From an uncultured Shimia sp. (lineage in GTDB: Bacteria; Pseudomonadota; Alphaproteobacteria; Rhodobacterales; Rhodobacteraceae): a stretch of DNA of 64,000 bases. Positions 16,550 through 25,399 of the stretch are shown in pieces. Location of the stretch: contig NZ_CANLRL010000002.1 of the NCBI RefSeq assembly GCF_947493595.1, positions 186,001 to 250,000 on the forward strand, written 5' to 3'. The notes under the pieces were generated by a model. The model was given only the letters and a program-made list of their open reading frames with translations, was not told the DNA's origin and searched no databases. Position 1 is the stretch's first letter, and each line of letters begins with the position of its first letter. A program made the translations under genes and the position numbers.

Positions 16550-18223
16550 TTAGGTCACGTGGTTCGAACGGTTGTAGACGTTGAACTTACCGGTTGGGGC
16601 AAACAGCCCTTTGATCCGGCCGATCTCTTCGAGTGTTTTGGCATCGAAGATCACGATCTCACCGTTTGGTTCCAGCGAGTCAGACAGGTTCCATTTGGAG
16701 ACCCAGACCTCGGTACCATCCTGGTTGAATTCGAAGTGCACAGCGGCAGAGCCTTCGTCTTCGGTGATCTGGATGGTTTTCACAATCTCACCAGTCTCTT
16801 TGCTGATGACCTGCACCGATTGCTGAATCTCAGGCTCAGGGTGCTTGGTCTGGTCAGCCCAGATGTAGTCAGATTCTGGGTGTGTCCGGATAAAGAGGCC
16901 TGCACCATCGGTTTCGGTCTCGTAGCAGACTTTCCAAGCCTGATCCGGATAGTTCTCTGGGTCGTTACCCCAAACAGTCACAGCACCAACACCAAGGTGG
17001 GTTGTACCCGCTACCGGACCACAGTTCGGGTCGATCCAGTTCGCACCTGGGCCAGGGTGGGGCAGGGCGGCGGTGTCGATCATCGCTTCCAGTTCGTGGG
17101 TTTCGGTGTCAACAACGACCATTTTGTTGGACGCGTTGGCAGCGATCTGGAAGTAACGGCCTGTTGGGTCAAAGAAGCCATCGTGCAGGAACTTCGCGGA
17201 GTTGATCTTGTCGATCCGCATGTTGTCCATGTCGGTGTAATCAACTTGCCAGAGTTGGCCGAGTTCTTTCACCGCAACAATCCAGGTTGGCTCGTTTGGT
17301 GTGGTGTAGATCGCGGCCACACGGGCTTCTTCTACGTATTCACCATCAACGTTGGTACCACGTGTGGAGACAACCTTCACCGGTTCCATGGTCTTCGCAT
17401 CTACGATGGCAAAGTGAGGAGGCCAGTAACCGCCACCAATCACGTATTTACCGTCGCCGGAAACGGCCACGTCACGTGCGTCGTAGGCAATCTTGACTTC
17501 GGAAACCAACATCTTGTCTGGGGTCTGCCAGAGGTCGATCTTGGTCATCTTGCCGTCGCGGCCCATGGTGTACCAGAAGCGACCTGGGTTTTCAGGCTCT
17601 TCCAGAGCGTGGTGTTCAGACGCTTTCAGAACGTGCACAGCGTAACCGGTTGGGATGTGGGTCAGCACCTCTTTGGTGTCGCCATCAATCACAGCCACTT
17701 TACCCACGTCACGCTCGATCACGACGAAGAAGTTTTCCCAGTTACGACCATGCAGCGGCTCGGTTGGGTAGTCGGCTTCTTCGACATACACTTTGCGAGT
17801 CTGCTTCATCTGCTCAAGCGACATTTCTGGCGGCTTGGGCGGATCCATCATGATGTAGGTCGCCATGTCTTTGATTTCTTCTTCGGTCATGATGTCCGAG
17901 AAGTTGTTCATACCGCCTTCAGTACCCCAGGCGATGATTTTTTCCAGGCGCTCTTGGCCCAGCTTCAGCGTGCCCGTCTCAGTGACGGAACCGTCTGCGT
18001 TTGTAACTTTCAGGACAGGCTCAAGGCTCTTACCGGTTGCGCCTTTGCGCAATACGCCGTGGCAACCTGCGCATTGTTCGAAATACTTTTGCTTTGATGC
18101 TTCGAATTTCTCTTCGCTCAACGTCGGGGCTTCGGCAAGAGCTGGTACAGCAACGCTGCCGAGCATCATGGCCAGGCCAATCCCGAGCGACTTGCGGATT
18201 TTTTGGGTGGTTCCAAGTGACAT
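16550..18223 (-). CDS. nirS: Cytochrome cd1 nitrite reductase (NO-forming)
   Basis: A 557-residue periplasmic enzyme reducing nitrite to NO. The signal peptide ends at about residue 30 (PALAEA). The cytochrome c domain carries CAGCH (Cys51-His55). The remainder is the eight-bladed propeller for heme d1, with GRDGK, YDARDVAVSGDG, GYWPPHF and a conserved WVSKWN near the end. Active-site histidines are expected in the LHDGFF and LPHPGPGANW segments. ATG 18223 follows GGAGAG; GTG 18227 is not needed. A perfect FNR/Dnr box lies 68 bases upstream. Closest by eye to NirS of Paracoccus and roseobacters. Confidence 0.98.
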   Translation of the reverse strand: MSLGTTQKIRKSLGIGLAMMLGSVAVPALAEAPTLSEEKFEASKQKYFEQCAGCHGVLRKGATGKSLEPVLKVTNADGSVTETGTLKLGQERLEKIIAWGTEGGMNNFSDIMTEEEIKDMATYIMMDPPKPPEMSLEQMKQTRKVYVEEADYPTEPLHGRNWENFFVVIERDVGKVAVIDGDTKEVLTHIPTGYAVHVLKASEHHALEEPENPGRFWYTMGRDGKMTKIDLWQTPDKMLVSEVKIAYDARDVAVSGDGKYVIGGGYWPPHFAIVDAKTMEPVKVVSTRGTNVDGEYVEEARVAAIYTTPNEPTWIVAVKELGQLWQVDYTDMDNMRIDKINSAKFLHDGFFDPTGRYFQIAANASNKMVVVDTETHELEAMIDTAALPHPGPGANWIDPNCGPVAGTTHLGVGAVTVWGNDPENYPDQAWKVCYETETDGAGLFIRTHPESDYIWADQTKHPEPEIQQSVQVISKETGEIVKTIQITEDEGSAAVHFEFNQDGTEVWVSKWNLSDSLEPNGEIVIFDAKTLEEIGRIKGLFAPTGKFNVYNRSNHVT

Positions 18224-18284
18224 GATCACTCTCCGTTTGCTTGGTGAGGCAAGCGGACAATGCGCCTAAGAAGCGAGCGTCAAC

Positions 18285-18298
18285 TTGACATTAGTCAA
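18285..18298. promoter_or_regulatory. Perfect FNR/Dnr-type box upstream of nirS
   Basis: TTGACATTAGTCAA is a perfect TTGAC-N4-GTCAA palindrome centred about 68 bases before the nirS ATG. The spacing allows class II activation, with a -10 near CATTGT on the minus strand. The rest of the 295-base spacer to the regulator gene is AT-rich and shows nothing else. Confidence 0.9.
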
Positions 18299-18518
18299 CA
18301 GCGCTCACGAAAATGCGAGATGATTACAAAAAACTCAATAAAACAATGCCTTAGAGACAAAACGTCTATTTTCTCCGCATATTTTCCACACACCTAATTG
18401 ATGTTCAAAGGGAGCAATAAACTACTTTTGGTTGATTTTGATGCCTGAAAAATCATGCCGCCAGAATACAGTTTTCGGACATTCAGGCGCATTACGGCGG
18501 CGGATTCGCTCTAAAGCT

Positions 18519-19217
18519 TCAGCGCGTCCACGCCTGAGCTGGGTCTTCCTCGCAATAGATGCGCAGATGCTCGATGTCTTCGATTTTCGCGAGGTTCTGT
18601 TTGATCTGCACGCCTTCCGATTTGAGGCGCGCAAAAGCACGACTGAGGCTCTCAGGTTTCATCCCCAAGCGCCCTGCAATCAGGATCTTATCGTAAGGCA
18701 AGACCACCTCGCAGGACCCTTCCTCTGCATTGCTGAGTTCACACAAGAACTCGGCCACGCGCTGCGCACTTGTCCGCGCTTTTAGCGCTTCAATCTGGCC
18801 TACAAGACTGTGCAAATGTCGGAAGGTGGAGGCCAACAGGGAGATTGCCGCCTCAGGAGTTTCACGGATGCGACGCAGGTAGTCGTCTGCCTCAATCCGC
18901 ATCAGTTTCAGAGAGGTCACAGCCTCGGCGGACACAGGGTAAACATCGCCGCGAAACGCAAGGGCTTCGCCAAAACTACGGCCCTGGGTGAACACGCCCA
19001 CAACCGCCTCGGTGCCGCTTGGCGCAATCCGGTAAAGCTTGGCCCAGCCAGAGATCACAATGAAGATCGCCGTGGCCTTCTCCCCTTGAAGGAAGATGGT
19101 CTGGCCGCGGTCATATTCTGTGATATGCGCCGACGACAGCAGCATCTCCGCGTCGTCTTCCGGCATACTGCTAAACAGCAGCGACTGACGCGCTACGGCC
19201 TTGTATTCTGGCTGCAT
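18519..19217 (-). CDS. dnr: Dnr/Nnr-type Crp-Fnr transcription activator
   Basis: A 232-residue Crp/Fnr regulator with an N-terminal cyclic-nucleotide-like sensor domain (about 10-130), a dimer helix and a C-terminal helix-turn-helix (GRLGMKPESLSRAFARLKSEGV). The E-x-x-S-R recognition pattern predicts TTGA-type half-sites, matching the boxes upstream of nirS, hemA and the small genes. It lacks the N-terminal cysteine cluster of FNR, so it should be a Dnr/NNR-type NO sensor that needs heme or another cofactor rather than Fe-S. ATG 19217 (MQPEYKAV) follows GGGGAG. It is a separate gene upstream of nirS in the same direction. Confidence 0.88.
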   Translation of the reverse strand: MQPEYKAVARQSLLFSSMPEDDAEMLLSSAHITEYDRGQTIFLQGEKATAIFIVISGWAKLYRIAPSGTEAVVGVFTQGRSFGEALAFRGDVYPVSAEAVTSLKLMRIEADDYLRRIRETPEAAISLLASTFRHLHSLVGQIEALKARTSAQRVAEFLCELSNAEEGSCEVVLPYDKILIAGRLGMKPESLSRAFARLKSEGVQIKQNLAKIEDIEHLRIYCEEDPAQAWTR

Positions 19218-19328
19218 TTGCTGGCTCCCCTGCTCACCTGTTCTGGATACGCTGGACCTGCTCACCAATGCAAGCAGGGTAAAAAATTCATTAATCTTGT
19301 ATTTTATAGCGCTATCAGCAGACTTCGC

Positions 19329-20522
19329 TCAAGAGCTGGACAGCCCCGTCTCTGCCTCGATCTGCTTGCGCGACTTGCGGGCGCGCTCGGTGGCTGATTT
19401 CAACTGACCACAGGCTGCCATAATGTCCTCTCCGCGCGTCTTACGGATCGGGGAGGCATAGCCCGCTTGGTAGATGATATTGGCAAAGGCGCGAATGCGG
19501 TTATTGGAGCTGCGCTTATACGGCGCGCCCGGCCATTCATTAAACGGGATCAGGTTAATCTTCGCCGGAATTTTGTAGCGCTTGATGTGGTCGATCAAAC
19601 GGTGCGCGTCTTCGTCGGAATCATTCACCCCGTCGAGCATCACATATTCAAATGTGATGCGCTCTGAGTTGGAGACCTTTGGGTAATCCGCCAATGACTG
19701 CAGCAGTTCGTCAATTTTCCAACGCTTGTTGATTGGCACCAGAACGTCGCGCACATCATCCGTTGTGGCGTGGAAAGAAATTGCCAGCAAACAGCCAATT
19801 TCTTCTGCTGTGCGGGCAATCTCCGGCACCACGCCAGAGGTCGACAAGGTGATCCGACGGCGTGACAAAGAGATGCCCTCCGGGTCCATCGCGATCTTCA
19901 TAGCATCCCGCACGTTGTCAAAGTTGTAGAGAGGCTCGCCCATGCCCATCAGTACGATGTTGGACAACAGACGAGTCTCATCCTTCGGCGCGCCGGGCAC
20001 TGGCCATTCTTCGAGGTCATCGCGTGCCATCATGACTTGGCCGATCACTTCCGCTGCCGTGAGATTACGAACCAGCTTTTGAGTGCCGGTGTGGCAGAAC
20101 GAACAGGTCAGCGTGCAGCCAACCTGGCTGGAGATACACAGCGTGCCACGGCCATCTTCAGGGATATAGACAACTTCAACTTCATGACCGCCAGCGATAC
20201 GCACCAGGTACTTGCGCGTGCCATCCTCAGACACCTGCTTGGTGATCACCTCAGGTATGGCAATTTCAAAGACCTCATCCAATTCAGCGCGATAGGATTT
20301 GGACAGGTTGGTCATCTCGTGAAAATCACGCACGCCCCACTGATAGATCCACTGCCAGATCTGGCCAACGCGCATCTTGGCTTGCTTCTCTTTGGTGCCA
20401 TTCTCAATGAGCACATCGCGCATTTGCTCACGCGTCAACCCAACGAGGTTGATCTTGCCGCCCTCAGGCAGCTTGCGGGGAATGGTCATCACGTCCTGCG
20501 TGATTGGCGCGGAGGTACTCAT
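19329..20522 (-). CDS. rlmN: Dual-specificity 23S rRNA/tRNA adenine-C2 methyltransferase
   Basis: A 397-residue radical SAM enzyme that methylates A2503 of 23S rRNA and A37 of some tRNAs. The cluster motif is CTLTCSFC (Cys136, 140, 143). The upstream Cys129 and the C-terminal Cys in MAACGQL correspond to the conserved cysteine pair, the latter being methylated. [12 protein letters not shown] is also diagnostic. Several ATGs are possible; 20522 (MSTSAPIT) is taken, with 20567 as a longer alternative. A housekeeping gene marking the end of the denitrification island. Confidence 0.96.
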   Translation of the reverse strand: MSTSAPITQDVMTIPRKLPEGGKINLVGLTREQMRDVLIENGTKEKQAKMRVGQIWQWIYQWGVRDFHEMTNLSKSYRAELDEVFEIAIPEVITKQVSEDGTRKYLVRIAGGHEVEVVYIPEDGRGTLCISSQVGCTLTCSFCHTGTQKLVRNLTAAEVIGQVMMARDDLEEWPVPGAPKDETRLLSNIVLMGMGEPLYNFDNVRDAMKIAMDPEGISLSRRRITLSTSGVVPEIARTAEEIGCLLAISFHATTDDVRDVLVPINKRWKIDELLQSLADYPKVSNSERITFEYVMLDGVNDSDEDAHRLIDHIKRYKIPAKINLIPFNEWPGAPYKRSSNNRIRAFANIIYQAGYASPIRKTRGEDIMAACGQLKSATERARKSRKQIEAETGLSSS

Positions 20523-20684
20523 GGCTCTGGGACTCATCTGGGAATTCAAGCGCTGCAGATACACCATTTAAGGCGTTTTGCAAATATCGACAGAAATTGT
20601 GGCTAACGGCAAACCAACTGACAAAACCTGACAGGGGCCTGTGGAATACCGTCACGGACATCAACAATACTTCAGGAGAGCCCC

Positions 20685-21023
20685 ATGTCCGTTATCGAAA
20701 TTGTACGCTATCGCCTCAAATCCGGCACCACCACGGAACAGGCTGTCGCCGCTTGGGAAAAATCTCAGAGCTTTGCCAAAGCTCAGACCGGCTTTTTGGG
20801 ACGCCGGATTGCTGTGACCCAAGACGGCGATTGGATAGACGAGGTGGAATGGGCCACTATGGAGGACGCCCAGAAGGCCGGCAAAGCCTTCGACCCGGCA
20901 CGCTATCCGGAGTTGTTGGATCTGGTCGCGATTCTGGACACATCCGCAATGACGATGACACATTACACGGTCCAAGCGAGCCACCTTCGCAAAGCCCTAC
21001 TGCCTACGGCGGAAATGGTCTAA
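20685..21023 (+). CDS. Small dimeric alpha-beta barrel-like protein, function unknown
   Basis: A 112-residue soluble protein. The opening MSVIEIVRYRLKSGTTTEQAVAAW and the length resemble dimeric alpha-beta barrel (antibiotic-biosynthesis-monooxygenase-like) proteins. A good ribosome site (AGGAG) precedes the ATG. It is alone, divergent from rlmN and convergent with the Hint-domain gene. No catalytic residue can be named. Confidence 0.6.
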   Translation: MSVIEIVRYRLKSGTTTEQAVAAWEKSQSFAKAQTGFLGRRIAVTQDGDWIDEVEWATMEDAQKAGKAFDPARYPELLDLVAILDTSAMTMTHYTVQASHLRKALLPTAEMV

Positions 21024-21029
21024 CGCCGA

Positions 21030-21656
21030 TCAAGCGCGTTTTTTGACGTCAAGCACTTGGCCCGCCTCATGTTTGTCCAAGCGGCGGCGCCATTTGTCTG
21101 ATTTGGCATCCATGGCAAGAAGCTCTGGAAACAGGTCGGCCATTTCATCCGCCTGAACCTGCTCAAACAAAGACATCAACGCGCCGGGATGACGCATCTC
21201 CACCTGCATACCATCCACAATCATCACACTTGGGGTGTCACACAACACTAGGAAGAACTCCGACGGCCTTCCAAGGTCTTCTGTGATCCCACGCCAACCC
21301 GCAAGGTCTTTGACAGGGACAAGCACTTCGCGGCAGGTAAAAGCATCTTCAAACTCAGCGCCCTGCATCCACAAACGGGCATTGGGCGCGAGCCAGCAAT
21401 CCCGAGCGGGCACACGGCGTCCCATAGCTCCCGCGGGCACTTTGATTGACGCATTGATCGCTGACAATCGGCCAATCCAACGTATCGGTGTCAGACCTTT
21501 GTCTCGGCTGACCACTTCATCTCCTGCAAGAAGCTCCTCTACGGCAACTTCGCCGCGACGGGTGGCAACCTTGGTGCCACGGGCCACGCAGCTGAGTTCC
21601 AGATCGGTGATGTCTTGCGCGGGAATCCGCGTTTCTGCCTGTTGTGCCTGTGCCAT
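21030..21656 (-). CDS. Hint (Hedgehog/intein)-domain protein
   Basis: A 208-residue protein. CVARGTKVATRRGEVAVEELLAGDEVVSRD (in two parts: CVARGTKVATRRGE and VAVEELLAGDEVVSRD) is the start of a Hint domain, with the splice-type nucleophile Cys at its head. LSCVARGT suggests cleavage before that Cys. The middle (APNARLWMQGAEFEDAF, VDGMQVEMRHPGA) follows the Hint_2 pattern common in Rhodobacterales. The flanks are too short for an intein, so it is a stand-alone Hint protein of unknown role. ATG 21656 is chosen. Confidence 0.75.
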   Translation of the reverse strand: MAQAQQAETRIPAQDITDLELSCVARGTKVATRRGEVAVEELLAGDEVVSRDKGLTPIRWIGRLSAINASIKVPAGAMGRRVPARDCWLAPNARLWMQGAEFEDAFTCREVLVPVKDLAGWRGITEDLGRPSEFFLVLCDTPSVMIVDGMQVEMRHPGALMSLFEQVQADEMADLFPELLAMDAKSDKWRRRLDKHEAGQVLDVKKRA

Positions 21657-21774
21657 TGTCTGCTCTCCCATGGCTAACGTGCTGACCGGTTGATCCGATC
21701 AGCCTCCCCCATGGTGGCGATGTCAGGCAGTTAAGGACCTTGGCAGAGGCCCTGCTTCGATTGACTCGAAGCGT

Positions 21775-22308
21775 TTATTTACAGCGCTTCTCTGCGTCTT
21801 CCACAGCGGCGGTAAAGCCACGCAGTGAAAACGTATCGCTGGTCTTGGTCCCACGAGAAGAGCGGGCGTTAAACGTCGCATCTGCGCCTCGCTTCATCGC
21901 TGCAACCATCTTGGCATCATCGCCAGACGACGCTGGCCAGGCCCATTCACCATCCGTAATCATCACAAAAGCTTGGCCATCAATGGTCACATCCACGGTG
22001 GAGCCGCCCGCAAAAGGATAGCCGCCCGTGAAGCCCACCTGCCCAGCCACGTCAGAGGTTGGCACAAACGATACCAAAAGCAGGATGTCACTGCGGCGCA
22101 CCGCAACAACCTGTCCGCCCCGTGTGTTCACACTCTCTTTGGCCGTGCTCACCGCCCAGCATTCCCGCTTGCTGCTGTCTTTGTGCTCAAAGACGCTCCA
22201 GTCAGTAATGGCGTTGACCTGATTTTCGCTTGTCGCCTGTGCCGATACCATACCGCCCCAAACCGCAGTCACGGTCACAGCCAGCGCTTTCACCAAACGT
22301 GATGTCAT
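21775..22308 (-). CDS. Invasion-associated locus B (IalB)-like periplasmic protein
   Basis: A 177-residue secreted protein with a signal peptide (cleavage near VSAQA). The pattern WSVFEHKDSSKRECWAVS, SILLLVSFVP-like core, VDVTIDGQAFVMITDGEWAW and a terminal SLRGFTAAVEDAEKRC matches the IalB family. These are widespread alphaproteobacterial periplasmic or outer-membrane-associated proteins of unclear role. ATG 22308 (MTSRLVKAL) begins a clean signal peptide. Confidence 0.75.
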   Translation of the reverse strand: MTSRLVKALAVTVTAVWGGMVSAQATSENQVNAITDWSVFEHKDSSKRECWAVSTAKESVNTRGGQVVAVRRSDILLLVSFVPTSDVAGQVGFTGGYPFAGGSTVDVTIDGQAFVMITDGEWAWPASSGDDAKMVAAMKRGADATFNARSSRGTKTSDTFSLRGFTAAVEDAEKRCK

Positions 22309-22478
22309 GCTCTTTACAGCCTCCAAGCTGTGTATTGCCTCTTGTCGTCCGCCCGCTGGCTTTGCACCATTTGAAGTGGGCTGGACATTGTTATACGCGA
22401 TGCGCAGAGTTTAGCCCATGTTTGTTGCCGCGCGAAAGACCCGTTGGCACAAAATTGCCAACAATTGCGAGAGAAATC

Positions 22479-23474
22479 ATGACCAAAGCCGTACCTATGA
22501 CCGAAATCTGGCGGGGAGACATCCTGGAAAGCATGCATTCCGGCCATGCGGTTGTCTGTAATGTCGATGGTGATATCGTGCATGCCTGGGGTGATCCGGA
22601 CGCAATTGTGCTGCCACGCAGCTCCTCCAAGATGATACAGGCACTGCCTTTGGTGGAAAGCGGCGCGGCGGATGCGGCAGGCTTGACGGACCAACATCTG
22701 GCCTTGGCCTGCGCCTCACACAATGGCTCTGCCATTCACAACGACATGGTCAACGATTGGTTGGCTGCGCAGGGGTTTAGTGATGACGACCTGATTTGTG
22801 GCCCACAAGAACCCCGTGACCTTGGCATCCGCGACGACCTGATCCGCTGTAACGACCCCGTGTGCCGCGTGCACAACAACTGCTCCGGCAAGCACACCGG
22901 TTTTCTGACCCTGTCCAAGCACCTGGGCACAAGTGGCGCTTACACTGACATTGATCATCCGGTGCAAAAGGCTGTTTTAGCCGCACATGAAGAACTGACC
23001 CATGAGGACAGCGCGGGCTATGGCATTGACGGCTGCTCCGCCCCCAACCACGCCAGCACGCTCAAAGGCATGGCCCGCGCCATGGCGTTTTACGCAGCGG
23101 CGCGCGAAGGCAATGGCACCCGCGAAACCGCTGCGGCGCGTCTGCGCACTGCAATGGCAAAGCATCCTGAGTACGTGGCAGGCGAAGGCCGCGCCTGCAC
23201 CAATCTGATGCGGGCCATGGGACACACTGTGGCGATCAAAACCGGTGCGGAGGCATATTTTGTCGCCATGTTGCCGGAACAGAAGCTGGGTGTGGCGCTC
23301 AAAATCATCGACGGCGCCACCCGCGCCTCGGAAAACGCCCTGGCGGCTATTCTGGTGAAACTGGGTGTGCTGGACCCAAACCATCCTGAGGCACAAAAAT
23401 ACCTCGATGCGCCGATCCGCAACTGGGATGGCTTGCAGACAGGTGTGATGCGCGCCGCCTCCACGCTGACCTAA
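22479..23474 (+). CDS. ansA: Rhizobial-type L-asparaginase (AnsA/ReAV family)
   Basis: A 331-residue cytoplasmic enzyme of the asparaginase II family typified by Rhizobium etli, unrelated in fold to E. coli AnsB. Characteristic segments are LPRSSSKMIQALPLVESGAA, ACASHNGSAIH, HNNCSGKHTGFL and GIDGCSAPNHA. The SSK and CSGKH residues are the active-site groups of this family. It hydrolyses L-asparagine to aspartate and ammonia. ATG 22479 is preceded by GCGAGAGA; the frame is open upstream to 22230 but overlaps the divergent IalB gene. Confidence 0.9.
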   Translation: MTKAVPMTEIWRGDILESMHSGHAVVCNVDGDIVHAWGDPDAIVLPRSSSKMIQALPLVESGAADAAGLTDQHLALACASHNGSAIHNDMVNDWLAAQGFSDDDLICGPQEPRDLGIRDDLIRCNDPVCRVHNNCSGKHTGFLTLSKHLGTSGAYTDIDHPVQKAVLAAHEELTHEDSAGYGIDGCSAPNHASTLKGMARAMAFYAAAREGNGTRETAAARLRTAMAKHPEYVAGEGRACTNLMRAMGHTVAIKTGAEAYFVAMLPEQKLGVALKIIDGATRASENALAAILVKLGVLDPNHPEAQKYLDAPIRNWDGLQTGVMRAASTLT

Positions 23475-23479
23475 TCAAA

Positions 23480-23501
23480 AAGGCGGCCCGCCGGCCGCCT
23501 T
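23480..23501. terminator. Bidirectional terminator hairpin
   Basis: AAGGCGGCC (23480-23488) pairs perfectly with GGCCGCCTT (23493-23501). It lies between the convergent asparaginase and YCII genes and overlaps the YCII stop codon. The A-run at 23477-23481 gives a T-run for the minus strand. Confidence 0.8.
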
Positions 23502-23814
23502 ACATCTCCATCGCCTCTGCGACCTCCACGGTGCCCATTCCATGTTCGAGTATGGGGCACCCTTTGGCGATCTCGCAGGCTGCATCCATATCGGCGGCGT
23601 TGACCAAAGTGTAACCCGACACCGGGTTGGTCCCGCCATCATTGGACACACCGTGCACTGTGACCGTCTTGGACATGCCAGCCGGATTGCCGCCATCGAC
23701 CAAGTCATCTCCGATGCCTTGCATCCATTTCATCCAGGCCGCCATGACTTGCTCGCCCTCTTCTGGCGTGTCCGGTCGCCCGCCACCGTGATAGATAAAC
23801 ATAAATTTGGGCAT
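23500..23814 (-). CDS. YCII-related domain protein
   Basis: A 104-residue small soluble protein. MPKFMFIYHGG, the MAAWMKWMQGIGDDLVDGG helix and the NPVSGYTLVNAADMDAACEIAKGCPIL segment follow the YCII/PhnB-adjacent DGPF family, a dimeric ferredoxin-like fold often near sigma factors. A strong ribosome site (GGAGGGAG) precedes the ATG. Function unknown. Confidence 0.8.
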   Translation of the reverse strand: MPKFMFIYHGGGRPDTPEEGEQVMAAWMKWMQGIGDDLVDGGNPAGMSKTVTVHGVSNDGGTNPVSGYTLVNAADMDAACEIAKGCPILEHGMGTVEVAEAMEM

Positions 23815-23989
23815 GGTGCGTCTCCCTCCAACAATAAACTGTCTTGAAAGTCCTGAAACATGCGCACCGCCCGCAGGGCCGCGCGCATGGTCAGCGTACC
23901 ATATTTTGTTGGTTTGGTCTCCTCGGGCGTGGAGGCCGCGCAGGAAGCTTCTTTACAAAGATCCCGGCTCGCCTGCCCGCGAAATGCAT

Positions 23990-25396
23990 TTACTCTTGTT
24001 CGATCGACTTGACGGGCTTGCTGATAATTTCCCAGCACGCCTCCCGGAATGCTTCGCCACGAGGACGATCCAGATCGCCAAAGGCAAACTGCCGCACCCG
24101 TTCTCGTTCCTCAGCCAACGGGTCTTCATCCAATGCCAACTTGACCAGATCAGCCACGTTGTCAGCATTTTGCAAACACATGTAACCACCATCCACCGAC
24201 GGATAGCTCTTTAGAACCTCATCCGAAAATCCTTGCGGGTTGGTCACAATGTAAGGTTTGCCACCGTGCAGATAGTCAATGATGGTCGAGGAAATATCGG
24301 AGATCAGAACATCTGCCTTGGCATAAAGCTCAAACGGACTCTCTTCGGGTTCAGCCCATTTGATCGGTATCTTGGCCGTCCGTGCCAAATCGAAAAACTG
24401 CGTGCGGATGCTCTCCCAGCTCGGGTCTTTTTGCGACACGGGATGCGGCTTGAAAATGATCTCATCCACGCCTCCATGCTCAGAAACAGTTTTCAAAATC
24501 TTGATCGACTGACTGAATGACGAAAAGTTGGAGTCCTCAAAGTTGCCGGCCCATGTGGTCATATACACAACAGTTTTGCGATTGTTCGGAGTGACATCCT
24601 GAGGCTCAATTTGAGGTCGGCCAACAATCTTGAAACGCTCCGGAGCAATGGCAACATTGTTGTTGGCATACCGCTCAACCGCCATTTGACCAGCCACAAA
24701 CAACTTGTTGTAGGCTTTGGACACCGGACTAAAACTTGGGGGTTTGTCACTATCCCCATGCAACAACTGCACATGCTCCATCGTTGTGTTCCCACGAATG
24801 ACATCGATGTTGAACATACTGTTGTTGGCATAAAAAACTGCGCGACAGGAGGCCGGCAGCAAACGTTGGCTTACCGGCAATCCGGCAAATGTCACGCATT
24901 CAAACTCTTGAGACACGGGCACTTCCGAAAGGTGCTGTTGTTCACGCACAACCACAAGAAATTTGTGCCCAACTGATTTGAGGGCCTCTAGCCACATCGT
25001 CACATGATAAATGTCCTGGGGACGCGGGGCCGAGAAAAAGAACGCGAACCGTGCATCTGATGTTTCCCGGGCCACAAAGAGTTTGCTTAAGCGCAAAGCA
25101 CGGGAATCCTTCGCGGTGGCACGATCTTCCAACGCGGTGCCGGCACGAATGCCCGCATAAAAAAGAAATGTAACAACCAAAGCGATTGGGCTGATTTTAA
25201 GGACTTCGGCAAGCACCAACACAAAAGCGGCCGCTCCTCCTTGCGCCATTGCCATTATTTTGGAACGGCGCTGCACAGAATAGTCAGTGCTTTTTAATGT
25301 GGACACACGTGTATCTATTACCGATTTGCGATGCACCTTAACACACGCCAACTCAATCAAAGCTATTAGGCACAATAAAACTACTAACAAAATCAC
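23990..25396 (-). CDS. Membrane-anchored CDP-glycerol glycerophosphotransferase-like protein
   Basis: A 468-residue protein with N-terminal hydrophobic segments (residues 1-14 and about 50-85) and a C-terminal GT-B-like domain related to TagB/TagF. KPHPVSQKDP, the FELYAKADVLISDISSTIIDYL stretch and GGKPYIVTNPQGF are the usual TagF-type markers. It may transfer glycerol phosphate or a sugar to a cell-surface polymer. The start is a GTG four bases after the stop of its partner gene. The partner has the same layout, so the two probably act together. Confidence 0.78.
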   Translation of the reverse strand: MILLVVLLCLIALIELACVKVHRKSVIDTRVSTLKSTDYSVQRRSKIMAMAQGGAAAFVLVLAEVLKISPIALVVTFLFYAGIRAGTALEDRATAKDSRALRLSKLFVARETSDARFAFFFSAPRPQDIYHVTMWLEALKSVGHKFLVVVREQQHLSEVPVSQEFECVTFAGLPVSQRLLPASCRAVFYANNSMFNIDVIRGNTTMEHVQLLHGDSDKPPSFSPVSKAYNKLFVAGQMAVERYANNNVAIAPERFKIVGRPQIEPQDVTPNNRKTVVYMTTWAGNFEDSNFSSFSQSIKILKTVSEHGGVDEIIFKPHPVSQKDPSWESIRTQFFDLARTAKIPIKWAEPEESPFELYAKADVLISDISSTIIDYLHGGKPYIVTNPQGFSDEVLKSYPSVDGGYMCLQNADNVADLVKLALDEDPLAEERERVRQFAFGDLDRPRGEAFREACWEIISKPVKSIEQE

Positions 25397-25399
25397 AGG

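Noticed and set aside
16559..18097. 512-codon open frame on the plus strand
   Set aside because: Antisense to nirS; composition is His/Val/Phe-rich without any motif.
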